Shown: positions 7,316 through 13,750 of the stretch, piece by piece | Numbering within the stretch: position 1 is the first letter of the stretch | Layout of the letters: each line of letters begins with the position of its first letter | From: Candidatus Gastranaerophilales bacterium | GTDB taxonomy: Bacteria > Cyanobacteriota > Vampirovibrionia > Gastranaerophilales > Gastranaerophilaceae | Direction: 5' to 3' | NCBI GenBank assembly: GCA_947632315.1 | Contig: CANROV010000037.1 | Coordinates: forward strand, 1 to 14,258 | DNA length: 14,258 nt | Position numbers and translations under genes: made by a program | The notes under the pieces: model-generated | Database searches by the model: none | Seen by the model: only the letters and a program-made list of their open reading frames with translations | What the model was told of the DNA's origin: nothing

Positions 7316-9114
7316 AAAATCTGATAATATTCCCGCCGCAGTGGGCGCCGTTTTCACCCCACCTTGGGCCTTTAATGATTTATTCCAATATCAAAAAGGC
7401 CGGGTATATGTGTGATTTTTTGGATTTAAATGTTAATTTCTACAATGAAATTTTAACCAAGGAATATATGAAAAATGTCTTGGTTAAAATTTATAATAAC
7501 TTTTTGAATATAAAAGAAGAATTGAATGGTAAGGTAGATTTCTCTAAAAGTGTTGATGAATATCCTCTGGAATTTCATATAAAAGCAAAAGAAATGTTGA
7601 AAATCAATGATATTATTAATAATAAAACAGAAGAAACAAAAAAAATAATTGAATTGATTGATGGGGCTGTTCTGTTATTAAGGGATAACGAAAATTTTTA
7701 TGACTTAAAAATGGCGGTAAATTCATTAGCTATAATAAATAAAGCATTAGATATAATTTCTATTGAGGAATTTCCGCAAGAATTATCAATGTATAATTTA
7801 AAAAACAATGTAGTTTTATTTGATTATCCTAATATATTAAAATATTGCGAAAGTGATAATATATTTAAAAGGTTTTATGAAAGCAAAGTAAATAAAATAG
7901 CGAAGAAAAAATACGATTTTATAGGTATATCCATAAGCTCATCAACTCAGTTATTAGCAGGGCTTACGCTTTCCAAAATGCTGAAAGAAAGCTGCAAAAA
8001 AACAAAAATATGTATCGGCGGAAATTATATTTCGAGAATAAAAGACGCAGTAGAAAATCATAGTGAATTCCTTAAAACATTTTCCGATTATGTAATATAT
8101 GAAGAAGGAGAGCGTGCTATTAAGGAATTGTTGGAAAGTATTAATTATAAAAGAAGTATAAAAGATGTTTCAAGCCTGATATTTTTAAATAAAGAAAATA
8201 AAGCGGAAGTAAATGAAAAAAAGAATCCGATACCTCTATCGGAACTTTCAATGCCTAATTTAACGAATATTGATTTAAAAAAATATTTTCTGCCTCAGAT
8301 TATATTACCAATTCAAGCCGGGAGAGGATGTTATTGGAAAAAATGCACCTTCTGTGACCATTATTACGGGCAGACATATAATATAAAAGATATTGATATT
8401 CTGGTTAATGAATTAAAGGAGTTAAAGAATAAGTTTGGTATAATAAACTTTGAATTTACCGATGATTGTATATCTCCTGATTATTTGGAAAAATTTTCAT
8501 TAAAATTAATAGAAGAAAATCTAAATATAAATTGGTATTGTGATTTAAGATTAGAAACAGCATTTACAAAAGAAATATTTGAAACAGCCTATAAAGCCGG
8601 TTTAAAAATGATATTATGGGGGTTTGAATCCGGTTCAAAAAGGATAATGGAATTAATAAATAAAGGTGTTGATATTGATAAAAGAATAGAAGTAATGAAA
8701 CGTGCTTCTGATTCGGGAATATTTAATTTTGCTTATGTATTTACGGGATTTCCTACGGAAACATATCAGGAAGCTATGGAAACAGTAAATGCGGTATGTA
8801 ATAATACCGATGTTATTCACGCTTATGGCAGAAGTATATTTACACTTGGAAAGCATTCCATAATAAACATTAATCCTCAAAAATTTAGTATTGTTAATGT
8901 TAATAACGATGAGGATTTTTCATCTGATATTCCGTTTGAGCTTACAAACGGCTTAAGTCAGGATGAATTGAATAAAATAAATAATGAATTTACTCAAAAA
9001 GCATTTGAAAGTTATAAAAAACCTGCTTGGATGTATTTGGATTACCGAGAATTACTGTTTTTATATATTTGTAAATACGGCAAAGACGCTGTATGTCAAA
9101 TGAAATATGAATAA
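7312..9114 (+). CDS. Radical SAM protein with N-terminal cobalamin-binding-like domain (paralogue B)
   Basis: The 600 residues have the same architecture as the divergent minus-strand gene. The B12-binding-type N terminus reads LIIFPPQWAPFSPHLGPLMI, then LDLNVNFY, with later parts FIGISISSSTQLLAGLTLSK, ICIGGNYISRI and YVIYEEGE. The radical SAM segment is GRGCYWKKCTFCDHYYG with C340, C345 and C348, again CX4CX2C. LWGFESGSKRIMELINKGVD, FTGFPTETYQEAMETV, GRSIFTLGKHS and PAWMYLDYRELLFLYICKYG match paralogue A block by block. The start overlaps the 122-residue gene by ATGA and has no clear Shine-Dalgarno of its own. The conserved C-terminal aromatic block is unlike ordinary radical SAM tails I know. 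Reaction and substrate are unknown; neighbours suggest a small peptide or the downstream coiled-coil protein, but this is inference. Confidence 0.88.
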   Translation: MKNLIIFPPQWAPFSPHLGPLMIYSNIKKAGYMCDFLDLNVNFYNEILTKEYMKNVLVKIYNNFLNIKEELNGKVDFSKSVDEYPLEFHIKAKEMLKINDIINNKTEETKKIIELIDGAVLLLRDNENFYDLKMAVNSLAIINKALDIISIEEFPQELSMYNLKNNVVLFDYPNILKYCESDNIFKRFYESKVNKIAKKKYDFIGISISSSTQLLAGLTLSKMLKESCKKTKICIGGNYISRIKDAVENHSEFLKTFSDYVIYEEGERAIKELLESINYKRSIKDVSSLIFLNKENKAEVNEKKNPIPLSELSMPNLTNIDLKKYFLPQIILPIQAGRGCYWKKCTFCDHYYGQTYNIKDIDILVNELKELKNKFGIINFEFTDDCISPDYLEKFSLKLIEENLNINWYCDLRLETAFTKEIFETAYKAGLKMILWGFESGSKRIMELINKGVDIDKRIEVMKRASDSGIFNFAYVFTGFPTETYQEAMETVNAVCNNTDVIHAYGRSIFTLGKHSIININPQKFSIVNVNNDEDFSSDIPFELTNGLSQDELNKINNEFTQKAFESYKKPAWMYLDYRELLFLYICKYGKDAVCQMKYE

Positions 9115-9218
9115 ACAGCAAATGTAAAGTTATTTTAACAAAACAATAATTTTTTTTAATTTTTTTAAAGTTTCCATAAAAAATACCGATAACCGAAATA
9201 GAAATATGAGGTATAAAT

Positions 9219-9350
9219 ATGGAAAATGAAGAAATAGTAATTAATCCGAAATCGATGAGCGGAAATGGCGGAAATGGAATAGAACCGCAATTTTTTGATA
9301 TTGAAATTTCAGACAGTGAATTTGAAAAGTTTACTAAGTTATTTGAGTAG
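9219..9350 (+). CDS. Small peptide gene, 43 residues; candidate radical SAM substrate
   Basis: The frame runs from ATG 9219 to TAG 9348-9350. A good Shine-Dalgarno, TGAGGT with GAGG at 9208-9211, lies 7 nt before the start. The peptide begins MENEEIVINPKS, has a Gly/Asn stretch MSGNGGNG at residues 13-20, then IEPQFFDIEISDSEF and ends KFTKLFE. It is acidic and has no signal peptide or cysteine. It lies 104 bp after paralogue B and 18 bp before the next gene, on the same strand with no GC-rich terminator between, so it is probably co-transcribed. The size, context and Gly/Asn patch make it a candidate RiPP-like precursor or partner peptide. Against a classical precursor, the patch is central, not C-terminal, and no leader motif is recognised. 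Confidence 0.65.
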   Translation: MENEEIVINPKSMSGNGGNGIEPQFFDIEISDSEFEKFTKLFE

Positions 9351-9368
9351 AAGAAAAGAGGTAATAAA

Positions 9369-10376
9369 ATGGGATTATCAGCAAATGCTTTTCTTAATGT
9401 ACTTTTAAGTGCATATGGTCAATTAGAAAACGATAAATCGGTATTAAACAATGAAAATTTATCTAATGCTCAAGAGGTAAGCGGTCAAGAATCCGATTTA
9501 AGAGGTGTAAAAAGTCAGTTAACTACTGAAACTAATACACTAAAAGGATATCAGCAAGAATTATTAAAAATACTTGATACTGAAAATCCGCTAAATAAAA
9601 TATATTGCGGGATAAAAGAATTTGTCATCGAAAATTCCGGCATGTGCGGTATGGGTATGGGTATGGGCCATATGGAGAATAACTGCAGTATAAAGCTTAC
9701 CGGTAAAGAACTTCTAGCCATGAATAGTGTATTAAACGGAAATAGTGATGGCAGATACAGCCCTGAAGATTTGGTTGAACAATTAAAATCAATGGGTATT
9801 GAAAATTCTCAAGTATCAGAAGACGGTAAGAGTATAGAATTAACCAGAAGCGACGGTTCTAAAGTAAAATTCTGCGATGCAAACGGTGACGGTATGTTAA
9901 ACGGATGTGATTACGACTTCACCGACGCACTTGCTAAATTTAATCAAGATATGGATGCATTTAATGCCAAAGTAGATGAAATGAAAGCAAAAATTGAGGA
10001 ACAAGAAACTAAGGTAGATGAACTTGACGGTCAAAAAGACGGAATAGAGAATACGTTAAGACAGCTTGGTAAAGAAGGTGAAAAAATACAAAAAGAAATA
10101 GAACAAAACGATAAAGACATAAAAGAAATAGAATCAGAGATTGCCCAAACAAAAGATGAAATGGAAGAAAATCTGAAAGCTGAAAAAGAAAAACAAGATG
10201 CTGAAAAAGCGGCTGAGGTGGAAAGTAGTACAGCTGAAGAAACTAAAGCTTCAACAGATGATGACGCTGATGATGAAAATCTGACTGTCAAAGAAGATTT
10301 GAACGGTGACGGCAAAATCGATAAAGATGATCAAAAAATATTTGATGAAAGGCAGGAACCGCAGAACGGAACATAA
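9369..10376 (+). CDS. Coiled-coil protein with three EF-hand-like loops and a Met-Gly repeat
   Basis: The 335 residues are preceded by AGAGGT with good spacing to ATG 9369. Residues 1-70 are helical with no classical signal peptide. Residues 92-106 form a Met/Gly/Cys/His patch (MCGMGMGMGHMENNC) that could bind metal. Three loops fit calcium-binding spacing: N123-D134 (NGNSDGRYSPED), D170-D181 (DANGDGMLNGCD) and D310-D321 (DLNGDGKIDKDD). The second and third are dockerin-like. Residues 190-285 are a long Glu/Lys-rich coiled coil, followed by an acidic low-complexity stretch (286-309). There are four cysteines in the first half (80, 93, 106, 169) plus C180. The gene is the last of the plus-strand run and is followed by a strong terminator. 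I do not recognise a family. Calcium loops usually point to an exported protein, but no export signal is evident. Confidence 0.8.
   Translation: MGLSANAFLNVLLSAYGQLENDKSVLNNENLSNAQEVSGQESDLRGVKSQLTTETNTLKGYQQELLKILDTENPLNKIYCGIKEFVIENSGMCGMGMGMGHMENNCSIKLTGKELLAMNSVLNGNSDGRYSPEDLVEQLKSMGIENSQVSEDGKSIELTRSDGSKVKFCDANGDGMLNGCDYDFTDALAKFNQDMDAFNAKVDEMKAKIEEQETKVDELDGQKDGIENTLRQLGKEGEKIQKEIEQNDKDIKEIESEIAQTKDEMEENLKAEKEKQDAEKAAEVESSTAEETKASTDDDADDENLTVKEDLNGDGKIDKDDQKIFDERQEPQNGT
9648..9665 (+). repeat. Hexanucleotide tandem repeat, GGTATG x3, in frame
   Basis: Three exact copies of GGTATG encode the Gly-Met repeat at about residues 94-99 of the 335-residue protein. A fourth partial copy (GGC) follows. 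Gain or loss of a unit would add or remove two residues without a frameshift. Confidence 0.8.
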
Positions 10377-10427
10377 TATATATAAAATAGAAATATAAAG
10401 CTGGTATAAATAAGTGCAGCTTCCCTT

Positions 10428-10463
10428 CATTCCCTCATCTCAATAGATGAGGGAATGGTTTTT
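10428..10463 (+). terminator. Strong intrinsic terminator after the radical SAM/coiled-coil gene run
   Basis: A perfect 13-bp stem is formed by 10428-10440 (CATTCCCTCATCT) and 10445-10457 (AGATGAGGGAATG) around a CAAT loop. It is followed by a T-rich tail (GTTTTTT). It lies about 50 nt after the coiled-coil stop and separates that gene from the next. Confidence 0.92.
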
Positions 10464-10530
10464 TATTTTCATATATTTAGTATTTTATGTTAATATTATT
10501 AATGTAAAATAAAAAATTGGAGTATCTGTT

Positions 10531-11496
10531 ATGACAAAGTATGTAAAGTATGATAATGTATCATATTTTATGCCGTTTTTATTTTGTAATGATCTTTATA
10601 TTCCTGTATTAGATAAACTTTTAAAGGATGAAATAAATCCTATAAAATATGTATTTGGCTCGGTATATTGTGCGTGGGGAAGCGGACGATTTGCTAGTTA
10701 TAAGATAGATAATTTAGATAATATTGATAGATATCTTAAAAGACTTAAGTCATACAATCTAATCCCTGTTTTTACGTTTACACAGCTGAATGATATAGAA
10801 AAAAAATTAAATGATGAATATTCAAATAATTTACTGGATGTAGCATATAATAATAATGCTCATTTTATTGTAGCTTCGGATGTTTTATACAGTCATATTA
10901 AGTCAAGATATCCGGAAGCAAAAATGCATTGTTCCGTTCTTAACGGTTTAAATCATTTTATATATGACAAAGATTTTAATGAAACTAAGTTCTATAATGA
11001 AATGCTTGATAAATATGATATTGTAGTTCCACGACCGGAATGGGTATTGGAAAATTTAGAAAAACTTGATTCATTAGTTACTGATATCAATAGAATAGAA
11101 GTTTTAATAAATCAAACTTGTGTATATAATTGCAGAAAACATATTGAACATTATAAATTTTATGATGCAGTAAGCAACTTTGCTATGGCTGGCCACAGTA
11201 AAGAGGAAATAAAACAATATATTAATACACATAAGTTTGATTGTCCTTTAGACAGAAATAATCAGCAAGAAAAAACATTATATTTTAATTACTTTCAAAT
11301 GGAACAGCTTATTAGTAAAGGTGTAAAATATTTCAAAATTCAAGGCAGAGATTGGTCTTTTGATACTCTTTATTATCATTTATATTCTTTCTTTTTTACA
11401 CAAAATATTCCAAAAGAAGAAATCAAAAGTAAAATTGACTCAATTTGTTTAAATATACTTAAGGAAAATAAAAAAGTAAGTTTATTTTATGTTTAA
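10531..11496 (+). CDS. U32-peptidase-like TIM-barrel protein, putative Fe-S protein
   Basis: The 321 residues resemble the catalytic-like core of the U32 family (collagenase-like proteases and the UbiU/UbiV/RlhA group). The clearest sign is ISKGVKYFKIQGRDWS with KIQGR at 269-273, matching the family's KIEGR element. PVFTFTQLNDIEK, VASDVLYSHIK and IVVPRPEWVLENLEKL correspond in order to the strand and helix repeats of the barrel. C197 and C201 (NQTCVYNCRKH) plus C238 sit where U32 proteins place iron-sulfur cysteines. A fourth ligand is not obvious; C306 is a possibility. No signal peptide is seen. GGAG lies 10 nt before the ATG. The gene stands alone between two terminators, next to what looks like a surface-glycan block. 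Its reaction is unknown; proteolysis should not be assumed. Confidence 0.6.
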   Translation: MTKYVKYDNVSYFMPFLFCNDLYIPVLDKLLKDEINPIKYVFGSVYCAWGSGRFASYKIDNLDNIDRYLKRLKSYNLIPVFTFTQLNDIEKKLNDEYSNNLLDVAYNNNAHFIVASDVLYSHIKSRYPEAKMHCSVLNGLNHFIYDKDFNETKFYNEMLDKYDIVVPRPEWVLENLEKLDSLVTDINRIEVLINQTCVYNCRKHIEHYKFYDAVSNFAMAGHSKEEIKQYINTHKFDCPLDRNNQQEKTLYFNYFQMEQLISKGVKYFKIQGRDWSFDTLYYHLYSFFFTQNIPKEEIKSKIDSICLNILKENKKVSLFYV

Positions 11497-11499
11497 TAA

Positions 11500-11540
11500 A
11501 AAGCTGTATGTAAATTATACATACAGCTTTAGTTTTATTT
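11500..11540 (+). terminator. Hairpin terminator after the U32-like gene
   Basis: A perfect 13-bp stem, 11500-11512 (AAAGCTGTATGTA) with 11518-11530 (TACATACAGCTTT), has a 5-nt loop. It starts 3 nt after the stop codon. The downstream tail is AGTTTTATTT, T-rich but interrupted, so termination may be partial. The stem ends are also A/T-rich on the opposite strand, so the hairpin could work in both directions. Confidence 0.75.
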
Positions 11541-11565
11541 GCATTATCTGTTTCCTTTTATTTTT

Positions 11566-11598
11566 AAAAAAAATTTTTTTTTCCCCCCCCCCCCCCCC
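11566..11598. repeat. Adjacent homopolymers A8-T9-C16
   Basis: A8 (11566-11573), T9 (11574-11582) and C16 (11583-11598) follow each other without interruption and are followed by GTGGAGGG. On the minus strand the C run is G16, which can slip in replication and can form a G-quadruplex. It lies between convergent genes, not in a recognised frame. The exact length may be uncertain because long C runs are hard to sequence. Confidence 0.85.
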
Positions 11599-11917
11599 GT
11601 GGAGGGAAAAACCTCAGTAGACTAACTTCTAGCTTTAGCATATATTAACAATCATTATGCTTTTTTTAAAATATCTTTAAAAATTGAAACAATATTGTAA
11701 AAAAATGTGTCCGAATAAATTTTTACAATAAGCCGAAGGTGCTGCAAAACGAAATTCCTTAGCGACGTGGGGATGGCAGAGACTGATAAGTTGCAGTATT
11801 AAGAAATTACAAAGAGAATCGCTTAGCTGTTATAAAGCAGGCAGAAGGTTATGGCGTCTGATTAAATAATCCCATAGACCACTTTATTAAATTGGCACAT
11901 ATATGAGATAGATAACT

Positions 11918-11941
11918 AAAAGCTCCTTTACAGCAGCTTTT
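11918..11941 (-). terminator. Hairpin terminator behind the MenD-like gene
   Basis: AAAAGCT (11918-11924) pairs with AGCTTTT (11935-11941) across a 10-nt loop that can add a further 2-bp CT/AG pairing beyond a C-C mismatch. It begins 15 nt after the stop of the minus-strand gene. Read on the minus strand the tail is AGCTTTTAGTT, so the T run is short. Confidence 0.5.
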
Positions 11942-11956
11942 GTCAATTATTTATTA

Positions 11957-13750
11957 TTAACGATTATATTTACGCATAATTTTTAAACCTTCTTTTTCAT
12001 CTTCATCAGTCGTAAACACTTCAAAAATGACAGGTTTTGAATGATATCCTTTACAGAAATTTTCAATTTGAGCATCATATTCTTTCTTTGTTTTTGCACT
12101 CATATACTCAAAGCCGCAAGATTCAATCCAGCCTCTGCAACCATTTTTATAATGTCCTCCTGCTGATATAAGAATATCGGATTTCTCGCTCAAATAGTTT
12201 TCTAATGCCGGATTAAGACGCATTTCTTCGCCTCTGTTGTTATTAACTACGATTAATCTGAAATTGTTTTTTACATGTCTATTTCCTATGATATTCATAT
12301 CATAAAAGAATGCTAAATCACCTACAATCCCATATACCCCCCCCCTGGACGATACAAAGCTTTGTCCTGCCATAGCAGATATAGCACCATCTATACCATA
12401 TCCGCCATTATTACAAGATAGTCTTATTGAAGAATCTAAATTGAAAAATTCCATACATCTTAGAGAATTTAAAATACCAAGATGTAAAGAAGAATTATTA
12501 GGTATATATTTTGCTAAAAGACTGCAAACATAAGCATTACAAAGAGGTAAATCAGGCATTTTTATACTTTTTGTCTGTTCGTATATTTCCTGATAGTAAT
12601 TACATTTATTTTCTTCAACATCAGTAGTCATTAATTCAAAGAAATAACTTTCTTTACAATCAAATATTTTTGCAGAAGGGATATTAAATCTGTATCCTAT
12701 TTCGTCAAGGTTTGTTACACGCCATACTTGTGTATTGCGAAGTGCATTAAGTGCATAATACTCTGCACTCACATTTCCTATATCAATCACAACATCAGGT
12801 CTTGTTTTAATATCAGTCAAACCAAACACCTGACCTGAAAGTAATTTATTTACTCCATAGTAATTGGAAGAACAATCACACCAAACCGGAGCATTATAAA
12901 TCTTTGCAAATTTTTCTATTAAAGCCAGTTCTTTTTTAGAAAATTTTATGTGAGAACCTAAAAAAATAGCAATTCTTTTATTTTTAAGTTCTTTTTTTAT
13001 ATTTTCAAAATCTTCACTGTAATAATCGCTCACCCAAATATCTTTAGGTAAATTTTTTGCTTTTTCAATATCAAAATCAAGATACATAGGACAATTTATA
13101 TGAACCGGCAAATGTCTGTGAAATGCATTTGTCAGAGCTACATTTAAAAGCATAATGCATTTTCTTTTATCAGCTTCATCCACAATTCTGGGAAGCTCAA
13201 CACTAATATATTTAATATCATTTTGAGTAATACTTCTATCAACAAATTGCTGTATAATTGAATACTTAGTATCAGAATAAGCATAACCTGTTATTGCTAT
13301 AACCGGATTTTTTTTGTAATATGCTTCTGTCATAGCAGGAATAAAATTTCTGCTGGCAGTAGCTCCTGTAGAAGTTATAACACACGGTTCATTACTTTCT
13401 TGGCAAATCCCGTTAGCCGTATAAGCAGCGCTTCTTTCATCTACAACAGAAAAACATTTTATTGAATTTTGTTCCTGCAATAAAAAATTCAGATTGGAAT
13501 TTTTTGTTCCGGGACTGCCTACGGCATATTTTAAACCGTAAGCTTTTAACATTGATACAAGATAATGGACAGTGTTGTATTTTTCAGAGAAATTAGCACT
13601 TATACCTGATTTTGCACAAGTTTCAAAAACAGGACAATAATTTTTGTTACGGAATCTTAATTTTATTCCTAATACTCTAATAATCTTGTACTTTCTGTTA
13701 TTTTTTATTTCATTTTTAATGGAAAAAATTTGCTGTAGTATTTTTTTCAT
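11957..13750 (-). CDS. MenD-like thiamine-diphosphate-dependent enzyme with N-terminal polysaccharide-locus module
   Basis: The 597 residues follow the ThDP-enzyme order. In the N-terminal domain are VGSPGTKNS (77-85), VVDERSAAYTANG (E105 as the likely catalytic Glu) and ITSTGATASRNFIPAMTEA. A central domain follows. The C-terminal cofactor domain has SLRCMEFF, NNGGYGIDGAISAMAG (447-462) and the ThDP motif GDLAFFYD (477-484) ending in VVNNN (501-505). MenD is the nearest family I recognise. However, about 60 extra N-terminal residues carry a basic module (NRKYKIIRVLGIKLRF), and no menaquinone genes are nearby. A role in making a branched or acyl-modified sugar, as for other ThDP enzymes of glycan loci, is inferred. 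The start overlaps the upstream dehydrogenase stop as ATGA, with AAAAGGA ahead. A G9 tract at codons 469-472 makes the gene a candidate for phase variation. Confidence 0.8.
   Translation of the reverse strand: MKKILQQIFSIKNEIKNNRKYKIIRVLGIKLRFRNKNYCPVFETCAKSGISANFSEKYNTVHYLVSMLKAYGLKYAVGSPGTKNSNLNFLLQEQNSIKCFSVVDERSAAYTANGICQESNEPCVITSTGATASRNFIPAMTEAYYKKNPVIAITGYAYSDTKYSIIQQFVDRSITQNDIKYISVELPRIVDEADKRKCIMLLNVALTNAFHRHLPVHINCPMYLDFDIEKAKNLPKDIWVSDYYSEDFENIKKELKNKRIAIFLGSHIKFSKKELALIEKFAKIYNAPVWCDCSSNYYGVNKLLSGQVFGLTDIKTRPDVVIDIGNVSAEYYALNALRNTQVWRVTNLDEIGYRFNIPSAKIFDCKESYFFELMTTDVEENKCNYYQEIYEQTKSIKMPDLPLCNAYVCSLLAKYIPNNSSLHLGILNSLRCMEFFNLDSSIRLSCNNGGYGIDGAISAMAGQSFVSSRGGVYGIVGDLAFFYDMNIIGNRHVKNNFRLIVVNNNRGEEMRLNPALENYLSEKSDILISAGGHYKNGCRGWIESCGFEYMSAKTKKEYDAQIENFCKGYHSKPVIFEVFTTDEDEKEGLKIMRKYNR
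12337..12345 (-). repeat. G9 homopolymer inside the MenD-like gene (C9 on the plus strand)
   Basis: Nine G residues on the coding strand span Arg469 to Val472, five codons before the ThDP motif. Loss of one G gives a TAG, and gain of one gives a TGA, each within about ten codons. As given here the frame is open. Confidence 0.9.

Larger units (their letters stand above)
11541..11956. other. Gene-free stretch between convergent genes, possibly with a decayed mobile-element end
   Basis: No intact gene is seen. The left part is a homopolymer block (A8, T9, C16). A weak hairpin, AGCATA (11637-11642) with TATGCT (11656-11661), is followed by T7 and could stop plus-strand transcripts. From about 11730 to 11880 the composition rises above the surrounding AT-rich DNA. 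Short broken frames there read KTKFLSDVGMAETDKLQ (plus strand, then stop) and, after a frame change, NRLAVIKQAEGYGV. The second resembles the KQEA-type tails I associate with TnpB proteins of IS200/IS605 elements. That would make this the degraded right end of such an element or its guide-RNA region. The match is short and from memory. A structured non-coding RNA is an alternative. Confidence 0.25.

Noticed and set aside
9128..9166. T8/T7 runs after paralogue B as a terminator
   Set aside because: There is no GC-containing hairpin before the T runs, only a weak GTTATT/AATAAT pairing, so read-through into the 43-residue gene is more likely.
10031..10315. Ser/Phe-rich open frame on the minus strand
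   Set aside because: It is the antisense of the Glu/Lys coiled coil; such low-complexity mirror frames are expected and it has no start signals.
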